From Thiohalobacter sp. (lineage in GTDB: Bacteria > Pseudomonadota > Gammaproteobacteria > DSM-19610), in assembly GCA_027080445.1 (NCBI GenBank), contig JALWRY010000144.1, positions 1 to 7,506 of the forward strand: a DNA stretch of 7,506 nucleotides, given 5' to 3'. The notes under the pieces were generated by a model, which saw nothing but the letters and a program-made list of their open reading frames with translations, searched no databases and was not told the DNA's origin. The position numbers were made by a program, and so were the translations under genes. How positions within the stretch are numbered: the first letter of the stretch is position 1; each line of letters opens with the position of its first letter. Shown here piece after piece: positions 1-6,110 of this stretch.

Positions 1-233
1 GCAAATGGGCGGATTTTGCCGCTGTCGACCTCGGTGCACTGGAAACCCAGCCGGTCTACGACCCGGTGTCACAGCTGGTCTACGCGGCCGGCCGCGAACA
101 GCTCAGCCATGTCTGGGTGGCCGGCCAGCTGCTGATGCACGAGCGTCAGCTGACCCACCTCGACATGGACGACTTGCTCCAGCGCACCCGCGGCTGGCAA
201 ACCCGCATCGCCGCAGGTGAAGCCAGCCACTGA
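1..233 (+). CDS. mtaD: MtaD-type amidohydrolase, C-terminal end only (partial)
   Basis: This is the last 76 codons of a TRZ/ATZ-family amidohydrolase; the reading frame begins at base 3 and the start lies outside the window. The visible part holds the family's C-terminal beta-sandwich segment, with ADFAAVDL, then TQPVYDPVSQLVYAAGRE, then HVWVAGQLL, typical of 5-methylthioadenosine/S-adenosylhomocysteine deaminases of gammaproteobacteria. Family knowledge: these cytosolic metal-dependent enzymes deaminate MTA or SAH to the inosine derivatives, clearing by-products of SAM use. The metal-binding residues lie upstream and cannot be checked. The next gene is the SAM-dependent methyltransferase ubiG, 19 bp downstream. 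The mtaD-ubiG-mupP order is familiar from Pseudomonas and supports the call. The exact substrate is inferred; a related deaminase such as guanine or chlorohydrolase type cannot be excluded from this fragment alone. Confidence 0.8.
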   Translation, partial: KWADFAAVDLGALETQPVYDPVSQLVYAAGREQLSHVWVAGQLLMHERQLTHLDMDDLLQRTRGWQTRIAAGEASH

Positions 234-252
234 TTCCGGTATCTTGTACACC

Positions 253-963
253 ATGAATCAGGCTACACACAACGTCGATGACGCTGAAATCCACAAGTTC
301 GAGGCGCTGGCCTCGCGCTGGTGGGATCCGAACAGCGAATTCAAACCCCTGCACGACATCAACCCGCTGCGGCTCGACTACATTGACCAACGCGCGCCGC
401 TGGCCGAGTGCAAGGTGATTGATGTGGGTTGTGGCGGCGGCCTGTTGTCCGAAGGCATGGCGGCGCGTGGCGCACAGGTTACCGGTATCGATATGGGCGA
501 AGCGCCATTGACCGTGGCGCGGCTGCACCAGCATGAATCCGGCGTGGAAGTGGACTACCAGCGTATCACCGCCGAACAGATGGCCAGGGAACACCCCGGG
601 GCCTTCGACACTGTGACCTGCCTGGAAATGCTGGAGCACGTCCCCGACCCGGCCTCGGTTATCCAGGCCTGCGCCGACCTGGCAAAGCCCGGTGGCAATA
701 TCTTCTTCTCCACCATCAACCGCAACCCCAAAGCCTATGCCTTCGCGATCGTCGGCGCGGAATACCTGTTGCGGCTGTTGCCGCGCGGCACCCACGACTA
801 CCGCAAGTTTATCCGCCCCTCGGAAATGGAACGCTGGGCGCGCGGCGCCGGCCTGCAACTGCAGGACCTCACCGGTATGAGCTATAACCCGCTGACCGGC
901 GAGTACCGCCTTGGCCACGATGTCGATGTGAACTACCTCGCCTGGTTGCGGAAGACCGACTGA
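253..963 (+). CDS. ubiG: UbiG, ubiquinone biosynthesis O-methyltransferase
   Basis: UbiG is a SAM-dependent enzyme that performs both O-methylation steps of ubiquinone synthesis (2-polyprenyl-6-hydroxyphenol and demethylubiquinol) at the inner membrane face. The 236-residue product is close to the usual length of about 240. The N-terminus carries the family signature HNVDDAEIHKFEALASRWWD. SAM motif I is VIDVGCGGG (residues 55-63), followed by VTGIDM with the acidic ribose-binding Asp80. The post-motif stretch CLEMLEHVPDP (123-133) and STINRNPKAYAFAIVGAEY (153-171) match UbiG closely, and the latter leads into the segment used for membrane association in the E. coli enzyme. ATG 253 was chosen because family homology begins there; an in-frame GTG at 217 would overlap mtaD and add unrelated residues. 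No good Shine-Dalgarno is visible, so translation is probably coupled to mtaD. It is followed after 2 bp by mupP. Confidence 0.96.
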   Translation: MNQATHNVDDAEIHKFEALASRWWDPNSEFKPLHDINPLRLDYIDQRAPLAECKVIDVGCGGGLLSEGMAARGAQVTGIDMGEAPLTVARLHQHESGVEVDYQRITAEQMAREHPGAFDTVTCLEMLEHVPDPASVIQACADLAKPGGNIFFSTINRNPKAYAFAIVGAEYLLRLLPRGTHDYRKFIRPSEMERWARGAGLQLQDLTGMSYNPLTGEYRLGHDVDVNYLAWLRKTD

Positions 964-965
964 AT

Positions 966-1646
966 ATGCCCAACCACACCAGCACCGTGCTGTTCGACCT
1001 GGACGGCACCCTGCTCGATACCGCGCCGGATCTTGCCGCCGCGCTCAATGCCACACTGCAGCTCAATGAACGCGCCGCACTGCCCTTTGACATGATCCGG
1101 CCGGTGGTGTCACACGGCGGACGGGCATTGATCGAACTCGGGTTTGGACTCGATCCACAACACCCCGAATTTGAACCCTTGCGCAAACAGTTGCTCGATC
1201 TTTACCAGGCCAATATTGCCGTACACACAGCACTGTTCCCCGGCATGGCGGAGGTGCTCGATGAACTCGAACACCGGGGCATACGCTGGGGTGTCGTTAC
1301 CAACAAACCGGGCTGGTTGACCGAACCGCTGCTTGACGCACTGGCGCTGGATTCACGCGCGGCCTGTATCGTGTCGGGCGACACCCTCAAGGAACGCAAG
1401 CCCCACCCCGCACCCCTGCTGCATGCCTGTAAACTGGCCGGCTGCCAACCCGGGGAAACCCTCTACGTGGGTGATGCCGAACGCGATATCGAGGCAGGCC
1501 GCAATGCCGGCATGCGCACGCTGGTAGCCCTGTTCGGTTACCTGATGGAACACGACCGCCCGGAACAATGGGGTGCCGATGCACTGATCGAGCACCCGGC
1601 CGATATCCTTCACCATGTCCGGACACCAGGAAGTATTCGCGCATGA
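966..1646 (+). CDS. mupP: MupP-like HAD phosphatase (N-acetylmuramic acid 6-phosphate phosphatase)
   Basis: This is a 226-residue HAD-superfamily subfamily IA hydrolase. Motif I is DLDGT with nucleophile Asp11 and acid/base Asp13. Motif II is VVTNKP with Thr112. Motif III is Lys145 in ERKPHP. Motif IV is YVGDAERDIEAGRNAG with Asp170 and Asp174 for Mg2+. Such proteins are often named phosphoglycolate phosphatase (Gph). The ubiG-mupP gene order and the close resemblance to the Pseudomonas protein in WGVVTNKP, RDIEAGR and the late WGAD segment point instead to MupP. Family knowledge: MupP removes the 6-phosphate from MurNAc-6-P in the anabolic peptidoglycan-recycling route that feeds UDP-MurNAc and bypasses de novo synthesis, which raises fosfomycin tolerance. 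In Pseudomonas the next gene is the dehydrogenase yciK; here it is a rhomboid protease whose ATG overlaps this stop (ATGA). Substrate assignment is inferred; phosphoglycolate remains the alternative. Confidence 0.83.
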   Translation: MPNHTSTVLFDLDGTLLDTAPDLAAALNATLQLNERAALPFDMIRPVVSHGGRALIELGFGLDPQHPEFEPLRKQLLDLYQANIAVHTALFPGMAEVLDELEHRGIRWGVVTNKPGWLTEPLLDALALDSRAACIVSGDTLKERKPHPAPLLHACKLAGCQPGETLYVGDAERDIEAGRNAGMRTLVALFGYLMEHDRPEQWGADALIEHPADILHHVRTPGSIRA

Positions 1647-2329
1647 TTCCCCTGCACGACGAGAACCCGACCCGCACCACGCCCTACGTGACCATTGGGA
1701 TCATCCTCCTGTGCGTACTGGTGTTCTTCTGGGAACTGTCGCTGGGTAAACGTGTGGAACTGGCCGTCTACAGTCTCGGTATGACGCCGGCGGTGGTATT
1801 CGGCGGGAAGCAACTGCTACCGGAACTGAGCCTGGTACCGGAGTGGATGACCATTTTCACTTCCATGTTCCTGCACGGCGGCTGGATGCACCTGATCGGT
1901 AATATGCTGTACCTGTGGATTTTCGGTGACAATGTCGAAGAGGCCATGGGTTCCACGCGCTTCCTGCTGTTCTACCTGGTGTGCGGCGTGTTCGCCGTAC
2001 TGGCGCAGGGGCTGCCAAACCCGGATTCCGTCATCCCGATGATCGGCGCCAGCGGCGCGATATCCGGTGTACTGGGCGCCTACCTGCTGCTGTATCCACA
2101 CGCCCGTGTACTGATCATGATCCCCCTTGGCTTTTACCCGTATACCACGAGCGTTCCCGCAGGCCTTGTCCTGGGCTTCTGGTTCCTGCTACAGCTGATC
2201 AGTTCGGCAGCCAGTGGCGCTCAACCCGGCGGCGTGGCCTTTAGCGCACATATTGGCGGCTTTCTTGCCGGTATGGCGCTGATTCCCCTGTTCAAATACC
2301 GTCACATTCCCCTATTGCCGCAGCGCTGA
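1643..2329 (+). CDS. Rhomboid-family intramembrane serine protease
   Basis: This 228-residue polytopic membrane protein cleaves transmembrane substrates within the bilayer. The catalytic serine is Ser137 in GASG (residues 135-138), and the partner histidine is His203 in AHIGG, forming the rhomboid Ser-His dyad. The oxyanion/stabilising motif HGGWMHLIGNMLYLWIFG lies at 78-95 with His83 and Asn87. Hydrophobic segments are visible near 15-32, 83-95, 107-122, 132-150, 153-165, 172-190 and 200-217, fitting a six- or seven-helix fold. The N-terminus MIPLHDENPTR is typical of one bacterial rhomboid branch distinct from GlpG. ATG 1643 overlaps the mupP stop by four bases and has AGGAAG at 1628-1633, so it is probably coupled to mupP. 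The same long frame extends upstream inside mupP, but those residues are a shadow. The substrate is unknown. A second, different rhomboid (rhombosortase) lies at 5433-6029. Confidence 0.94.
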   Translation: MIPLHDENPTRTTPYVTIGIILLCVLVFFWELSLGKRVELAVYSLGMTPAVVFGGKQLLPELSLVPEWMTIFTSMFLHGGWMHLIGNMLYLWIFGDNVEEAMGSTRFLLFYLVCGVFAVLAQGLPNPDSVIPMIGASGAISGVLGAYLLLYPHARVLIMIPLGFYPYTTSVPAGLVLGFWFLLQLISSAASGAQPGGVAFSAHIGGFLAGMALIPLFKYRHIPLLPQR

Positions 2330-2446
2330 TCCGGCTTAGCCGCGCATTTGAACAAAACCCGAAGTCTGTAGCACTACAAGCCAATATGTAGGCTAAATAC
2401 GACGAGTAGAAAAAAAACAACAATAATAAGCCAACAACTTTAAATA

Positions 2447-2495
2447 TTGAGTTGGATCAATTAAATATTCAGATTATTTTGCTAGGCTCCAAACC
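2447..2495 (+). promoter_or_regulatory. Putative FNR/ANR/DNR-activated class II promoter
   Basis: TTGAG-TTGG-ATCAA at 2447-2460 matches the FNR-family consensus TTGAT-N4-ATCAA at 9 of 10 defined positions. An extended -10, TGC followed by TAGGCT, lies at 2480-2488 and keeps the three most conserved -10 bases (T1, A2, T6). If transcription starts near 2495, the hexamer spans -12 to -7 and the box is centred at -41.5, the classical class II position at which FNR replaces a -35 element. No good -35 is present, as expected for an activator-dependent promoter. The bound regulator could be FNR/ANR (oxygen) or DNR/NNR (nitric oxide); the site alone does not separate them. The first gene downstream is the exported cytochrome at 2642. 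Confidence 0.62.
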
Positions 2496-2531
2496 ACGTT
2501 GATCGTGCACGCCGCTGCGTCGGAAAGAAAT

Positions 2532-2611
2532 AGTGTTTTAACGCAACACTTTGATTTTCTGCTAAGCTAATCATTGCGTTAATCATGTAGCCGTGTTGTA
2601 TTGACGCAACA
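2532..2611 (+). repeat. Three-copy TTRACGCAA repeat able to form alternative leader hairpins
   Basis: TTAACGCAA occurs at 2538-2546, its exact inverse TTGCGTTAA at 2574-2582, and TTGACGCAA at 2601-2609. The middle arm can pair with either flank: perfectly over 9 bp with the upstream copy, or over 9 bp with one G-U pair with the downstream copy. Two of the copies also sit inside small local inverted repeats: AGTGTT-N7-AACACT (2532-2550) and TGTTG-N8-CAACA (2594-2611). The block ends about 20 bp before the ribosome binding site. It could be an mRNA leader with competing structures or a set of protein-binding operators; sequence alone does not decide. Confidence 0.5.
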
Positions 2612-2630
2612 TTTACTTTTAATAACTGGC

Positions 2631-2636
2631 AGGAGG
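2631..2636 (+). promoter_or_regulatory. Strong ribosome binding site of the cytochrome gene
   Basis: AGGAGG is followed by five bases and then ATG 2642. This is the best Shine-Dalgarno in the window and fixes the start of the cytochrome-porin gene against the in-frame Met8. Confidence 0.85.
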
Positions 2637-2641
2637 TTATT

Positions 2642-4021
2642 ATGAATACCGATGTCGTAAGGATGCAAAAGAAAAAAGGCAGGTACACCAGCCTGTTACG
2701 GAACGTTTCATCGCTTGTGGCGCTGGCCGGCCTGGTAATGAGTGTTCCCGCGCAGGCGGTACCCAGCTTTGCCCGTCAAACCGGCCTTGCCTGCTCGTCT
2801 TGCCACACCGTCTTTCCGGAACTGACGTCCTTTGGCAGGAACTTCAAACTGCACGGCTATACGCTGACCGGGATAAAGACCATCAAGGCCGCGTCATCGC
2901 GCGCTGACAGTGCACTGAGGCTGAATTCCATACCGCCACTCTCTGCGATGCTGCAGGTTTCCTTTACCCACGTAAAGAAGACACCCAGCGGTACGCAAAA
3001 TGATGACGTACAGTTTCCGCAGGAGTTCAGTCTGTTCTATGCCGGCGCCATCAGCGAACACGCCGGATCGTTTGCCCAATTGACCTATGAACAGGCAACC
3101 GGCAGCTTTGGCTGGGATAACACGGATATTCGTTATGCCAAAGAGCTGCCCGACTCAAACCTGGTCTATGGTCTGACGCTGAACAACTCGCCGACTGTTC
3201 AGGATCTCTGGAACAGCACCCCGACCTGGGGCTATCCCTGGTCGGAACCGGGTGACGCCGCACCGGCCGGGCCCAGCGTCCAGCCGTTTATCGGTTCAGA
3301 AGACTTCGTCGCGCTAAATTCCGGTGGACTTGGCCTCTACGGGATGTGGAATAACAGTCTCTATGCTGAATTGACGCTGTATCGTTCCGCCCACGTAGGC
3401 ACTGCAACGCCTACTGGAGGTAGCGTCCAGACGATCACCAAGGTTGCGCCTTACTGGCGCCTGGCATGGCAACATGCCATGGACAACGGCGATAACCTGA
3501 TGGTGGGGACCTATGGCATGTGGGCGAAATTCCATCCCAATGGCATTGGCGGCAAGGATGACCGTTATATCGATACCGCCGTGGATACGCAGTACGAACA
3601 TGCGTTCAGCAGCGGCGATAGCTTGTCGGTACATGCCAGTTATACCCATGAGGATCAGGATATCAACTCCACTGCGGGTATAGGTTCTTTGAGCTTCAAC
3701 TCGGCCAAAGTGGATGGTACCTACCACCTGGGCAGTCATGCCACCACAACGCTTGCCTACTTTAACACCTGGGGCGACAAGGATGCCTACTACGCGAATT
3801 ATGTAAACGCTGATGGTGACCCGCTCAACCCGACGGGTTCGGGAGCTGGCAGGTTTGATCCTGACAGCAGTGGCTGGGTGGCCCAGGCGTCCTACCTCCC
3901 CTGGGAAAACACCAAGTTCACGGCCCAGTATACGGCGTTCAGCAAGCTGGACGGATCGAGCAAGAGCAAGGATACGACGGATAACAATACCCTGTACCTC
4001 CTTGCCTGGTTTATGTTCTAG
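2642..4021 (+). CDS. Cyc2-like outer-membrane monohaem cytochrome c fused to a porin-type barrel
   Basis: The product is a 459-residue exported cytochrome. A basic start (QKKKGR) and hydrophobic stretch (about 22-35) end in AQA, predicting signal peptidase cleavage after residue 39. Immediately after comes VPSFARQTGLACSSCHTVF with one CxxCH haem site (Cys51, Cys54, His55), then ELTSFGRNFKLHGYTLTG. The remaining 350 or so residues show short alternating aromatic/hydrophobic strands separated by Gly/Asn/Asp-rich loops and end in LYLLAWFMF. A terminal Phe is the usual signature of outer-membrane barrels. This N-terminal haem plus barrel layout, and the FARQTG...C..CH...F..L..FGR..K motif, match the Cyc2 group known from iron oxidisers, whose members carry electrons across the outer membrane. 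Iron oxidation here is inference; many Cyc2 relatives have unproven roles. It is preceded by an FNR-type promoter and followed by a hairpin. Confidence is high for exported cytochrome and moderate for Cyc2 kinship. Confidence 0.7.
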   Translation: MNTDVVRMQKKKGRYTSLLRNVSSLVALAGLVMSVPAQAVPSFARQTGLACSSCHTVFPELTSFGRNFKLHGYTLTGIKTIKAASSRADSALRLNSIPPLSAMLQVSFTHVKKTPSGTQNDDVQFPQEFSLFYAGAISEHAGSFAQLTYEQATGSFGWDNTDIRYAKELPDSNLVYGLTLNNSPTVQDLWNSTPTWGYPWSEPGDAAPAGPSVQPFIGSEDFVALNSGGLGLYGMWNNSLYAELTLYRSAHVGTATPTGGSVQTITKVAPYWRLAWQHAMDNGDNLMVGTYGMWAKFHPNGIGGKDDRYIDTAVDTQYEHAFSSGDSLSVHASYTHEDQDINSTAGIGSLSFNSAKVDGTYHLGSHATTTLAYFNTWGDKDAYYANYVNADGDPLNPTGSGAGRFDPDSSGWVAQASYLPWENTKFTAQYTAFSKLDGSSKSKDTTDNNTLYLLAWFMF

Positions 4022-4033
4022 ACTATGAAGGGA

Positions 4034-4071
4034 CATCGCCAGTCACGGCAGCATGGCCGTGGCTGGCGATG
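4034..4071 (+). terminator. Long hairpin after the cytochrome gene, probable terminator
   Basis: Two 16-nt arms (4034-4049 and 4056-4071) pair completely apart from one G-U wobble around a 6-nt loop, starting 12 bp after the cytochrome stop. The following bases are AAATTTATATTG, a weak T-tract, so termination may be partial; the stem could also protect the 3' end of the cytochrome mRNA. An ATG at 4053 that opens the long form of the next ORF lies in the loop, which argues against that ATG as a start. Confidence 0.6.
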
Positions 4072-4112
4072 AAATTTATATTGTGCCGCAGCGGTTGAAG
4101 GATGACAGCGCC

Positions 4113-4601
4113 ATGAATCGATTACGAATCGCGGATAACTGGCCAGCCCTCATCACGGCTATTCTTTTATTACTTCCTCTACAGGTTCTGGCCCAATCGG
4201 AAGACGATAACGCCAGCTTGCGCAAACAGGTTCAGGCACTGCAACAGGCGCTACAGTCTGTGCAGAAACGCCTTGATGTCATTGAAACCGACCTGCATTC
4301 CGGACGGCTACCGACTGCGCCATCCGTGCAAAACCCCGGCGCCGGAGGTGTCGGCACCCCGCAGATATCAGGCCCCTCACTCACGCCACAACGTGTCGAA
4401 AACTGGTCAAAACTGCACAAAGGCATGGATCCGGATCAGGTAGAAGCCTTGCTGGGCAAGCCCGGCCGGCACTTCAAACTGAGTGGGCAGACCGTCTGGT
4501 ATTACCATTATACCGGGGTCGGCAGCGGGTCTGTCGTATTCGCCAGGGGCAAAAACAAACTACTCGACTGGCAACGCCCGCCCTTCCACGCCTGGTGGTA
4601 G
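4113..4601 (+). CDS. Periplasmic coiled-coil protein with BamE/SmpA-OmlA-like domain
   Basis: A 162-residue hypothetical protein. Residues 11-28 form a signal peptide (hydrophobic core LITAILLLLPLQVLA, cleavage after LA-Q). There is no lipobox cysteine, so it should be periplasmic rather than a lipoprotein. Residues 30-62 are a charged heptad-like coiled coil rich in Gln and Leu. Residues 63-93 form a Pro/Gly/Ser linker. Residues 98-155 resemble the SmpA/OmlA fold: W..LHKGMDPDQVEALLGKPG, then VWYYHY, then VVFARGKNKLLDW. Such domains bind partners at the outer membrane (BamE) or occur in other envelope proteins; no specific function is known for this arrangement. Start ATG 4113 was chosen for its AAGGA at 4098-4102 and intact signal peptide; the upstream in-frame ATG 4053 would bury the signal sequence. 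It follows the cytochrome-porin, so a link to its assembly or stability is possible but inferred. Confidence 0.78.
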   Translation: MNRLRIADNWPALITAILLLLPLQVLAQSEDDNASLRKQVQALQQALQSVQKRLDVIETDLHSGRLPTAPSVQNPGAGGVGTPQISGPSLTPQRVENWSKLHKGMDPDQVEALLGKPGRHFKLSGQTVWYYHYTGVGSGSVVFARGKNKLLDWQRPPFHAWW

Positions 4602-4604
4602 TAA

Positions 4605-5261
4605 CTACAGGTAGACGGGCGTATCCCCCGGTTTCCACACCGGGTGTTTCACCATCACCGACTGAAACAATGCCGAGGCCAGCCAGCCATCCAGCCAGGT
4701 ACGCAAATGCACATAGCGGCTCTGGTCGAACCAGGCCCGGTCAACCCCGGCGAACTGGCGTATGAAGGGAAATACACCGATATCCGCCAGGCTCGGCCGA
4801 TCCCCCAGCAGGTAGCGTGACGTCGAAAGCGTTTCATCCAGTTCCTCCAGAAATTCCTCGCCACGTTCACGGTAGTAAACCTGCGGGTGTTCCGGGTAAC
4901 GTTCGAAATACTTGTAGTGGTCCAGATCTTCCTTGAAAGAGAAATCATTGATCTCCAGCACCTGGTCGGCGGGAATGACATGGCACTCGTCATCGCCCAG
5001 CCAGTTGTCCGGGTCGTTCTGGCGCAACGCCCACAGCACAATGTCCCAGCTTTCATCGATGACCGCACCGTCTGCGGTAAGCAGTACCGGTACGGTATTT
5101 TTTGATGACACGGCCGTCAGTTCCGCCGGCACTGCATTCAGGTCCACTTCGCGCAATTCCACTGCCAGACCGGCGTACTTCAGCGCGAGTCGTGACCGCA
5201 TGGCGTAGGGGCAGCGGCGGAAACTGTACAGGGTACTCAACGAAGCATGTGCGGTCTGCAT
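4605..5261 (-). CDS. Glutathione S-transferase family protein
   Basis: A 218-residue GST-fold cytosolic protein. The N-terminal thioredoxin-like domain opens with LYSFRRCPYAMRSRLAL; Cys17 in CPYA is at the catalytic position, suggesting a Cys-type (omega/glutaredoxin-like) rather than Tyr/Ser enzyme. VPVL (57-60) provides the cis-proline, and Glu70-Ser71 in IDES is the glutathione gamma-glutamyl contact. The all-helical C-terminal domain has the conserved capping segment RPSLADIGVFPFIRQF (155-170). Family members reduce mixed disulfides or conjugate glutathione; the substrate here is unknown. Start at 5261: AGGA precedes it by six bases, whereas an ATG at 5267 would directly abut that site, and the longer frame to 5345 adds residues unrelated to GSTs. 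The gene is convergent with the BamE-like gene (3 bp between stops) and divergent from the rhombosortase gene, so it is its own transcription unit. Confidence 0.9.
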   Translation of the reverse strand: MQTAHASLSTLYSFRRCPYAMRSRLALKYAGLAVELREVDLNAVPAELTAVSSKNTVPVLLTADGAVIDESWDIVLWALRQNDPDNWLGDDECHVIPADQVLEINDFSFKEDLDHYKYFERYPEHPQVYYRERGEEFLEELDETLSTSRYLLGDRPSLADIGVFPFIRQFAGVDRAWFDQSRYVHLRTWLDGWLASALFQSVMVKHPVWKPGDTPVYL

Positions 5262-5432
5262 ATCCATTCCTGTTGGCGAACGATAGTGTCCGGGACAGTG
5301 TAAAAACCGGTAAGCCGCAATACTACGGGATTTCTCAATCAACACTTACTGGTGATTTTCAGGGAAATTGGCCGTTGGCAGGACGGTATACAACGACTTC
5401 ACGATGTCTGTTATCTATGCGATGCTGCACAC

Positions 5433-6029
5433 ATGACACGCGCCAGCGACCGACATCCCGCATGGGGACGACAGAATTACCGGCTTGCCGGTGCAATTGG
5501 CGCCGTTTCGCTACTGTTACAGTTAGCCGGCCCCGGGATCAACAACGCCCTGCGTTACCAGCGCGACGCCATTCTGGAAGGTGAACTGTGGCGGCTGCTG
5601 ACCGGCCAGCTGGTTCACCTGGGCTGGGCGCACCTGCTACCTAACCTGCTTGCACTTGCGTTGATCACGGCGCTGTTCGGGCGCATGTTTCCACCTCGCC
5701 ACTGGGCATGGATCTGTACGGGTTCCTTTCTCGGGACAGCCCTCGGCTTGCTGGCGTTTGAACCCACGCTGCAATGGTACGTGGGTTTATCCGGTGCGCT
5801 GCACGGCCTGTTCGCGGCAGGCACCGTGATCAGCCTCAGGCAACACGAACGTGGCGCACAACTGTTACTGCTGGCATTGCTGGTCAAGCTTGGCTGGGAA
5901 CAACTGGCCGGTTCTGTACCGGGCAGTGCGGAATGGATCGGCGGGACGGTCATTACCGCCGCTCACCTCTACGGCGCCATGGGCGGTGCGCTGACCGGGC
6001 TGCTACAGGCTATCCGGTGGAAGGAATAA
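5433..6029 (+). CDS. rrtA: Rhombosortase (rhomboid-type GlyGly-CTERM processing protease)
   Basis: A 198-residue membrane protein of the short rhomboid branch that handles GlyGly-CTERM proteins. Characteristic blocks are ALRYQRDAILEGELWRLLTG (39-58) followed by HLGWAHLLPNLLAL (62-75) with His67 and Asn71, YVGLSGALHGLFAAG (116-130) with nucleophile Ser120, and TAAHLYGAMGG with His178. Hydrophobic helices are near 18-32, 68-84, 92-108, 118-135, 143-153 and 172-193. Family knowledge: rhombosortases cleave the C-terminal GlyGly-TM-Arg tail of secreted proteins, often exported by type II secretion, and are usually found away from their substrates. No product in this window ends in such a tail. ATG 5433 was chosen because the Arg-rich segment and first helix follow it directly; a GTG at 5352 would add 27 non-conserved residues. 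No clear Shine-Dalgarno or promoter is visible. It ends at the terminator at 6039. Confidence 0.87.
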   Translation: MTRASDRHPAWGRQNYRLAGAIGAVSLLLQLAGPGINNALRYQRDAILEGELWRLLTGQLVHLGWAHLLPNLLALALITALFGRMFPPRHWAWICTGSFLGTALGLLAFEPTLQWYVGLSGALHGLFAAGTVISLRQHERGAQLLLLALLVKLGWEQLAGSVPGSAEWIGGTVITAAHLYGAMGGALTGLLQAIRWKE

Positions 6030-6038
6030 ATCCGTCGC

Positions 6039-6060
6039 AACGGCAATTGTTTGCCGTTTT
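6039..6060 (+). terminator. Intrinsic terminator after the rhombosortase gene
   Basis: A perfect 8-bp stem, AACGGCAA paired with TTGCCGTT, closes a 4-nt loop (TTGT) and runs straight into TTTT, 9 bp after the stop codon. This is the cleanest rho-independent terminator of the window. Confidence 0.8.
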
Positions 6061-6110
6061 GCCACCCCAATCAAACATCTCAGGAGCATTCCGGTTTGTT
6101 CAAACATCCC

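Larger units (their letters stand above)
2330..2641 (+). other. AT-rich intergenic regulatory region before the cytochrome gene
   Basis: This 312-bp gene-free stretch is markedly more AT-rich than its neighbours, especially 2400-2480 and 2526-2640. From left to right it holds the following. There are only weak 4-bp inverted repeats just after the rhomboid stop, with no convincing terminator. An A-rich tract lies near 2409-2418. An FNR-type box and extended -10 occupy 2447-2488. A presumed 5' leader of roughly 145 nt carries three copies of TTRACGCAA. A strong ribosome binding site sits at 2631-2636. No convincing small ORF or RNA gene was recognised. Confidence 0.7.

Noticed and set aside
217..252. 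GTG at 217 as start of ubiG
   Set aside because: It lies within the mtaD end, and the added residues have no UbiG similarity; homology starts at ATG 253.
103..918. A 271-codon open frame on the - strand opposite ubiG
   Set aside because: It is antisense to a clearly conserved UbiG, has no recognisable family, and is explained by GC-rich codon bias on the opposite strand.
2330..2400. Possible terminator after the rhomboid gene
   Set aside because: Only 4-bp stems such as CGGC/GCCG are present, without a T-tract; not enough to call.
2551..2568. Second TGC-TAAGCT extended -10-like site at 2560-2568, 80 bp after the first, with TTGATT nearby
   Set aside because: TTGATT is too close to act as a -35, and no FNR-type box lies at the right distance; the similarity to the first -10 may be chance in AT-rich sequence.
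3314..4036. A 240-codon open frame on the - strand inside the cytochrome-porin gene
   Set aside because: It mirrors the barrel coding region, has no ribosome binding site or recognisable motif, and conflicts with the well-supported cytochrome gene.
5287..5297. TGTCC-G-GGACA inverted repeat upstream of the GST gene as an operator
   Set aside because: It is a single short palindrome matching no regulator I can name, and no promoter elements are positioned around it.
5102..5584. A 160-codon + strand frame over the GST start and rrtA start
   Set aside because: It overlaps two well-supported genes in other frames, and its Arg/Thr/Pro-rich composition is that of a shadow frame.
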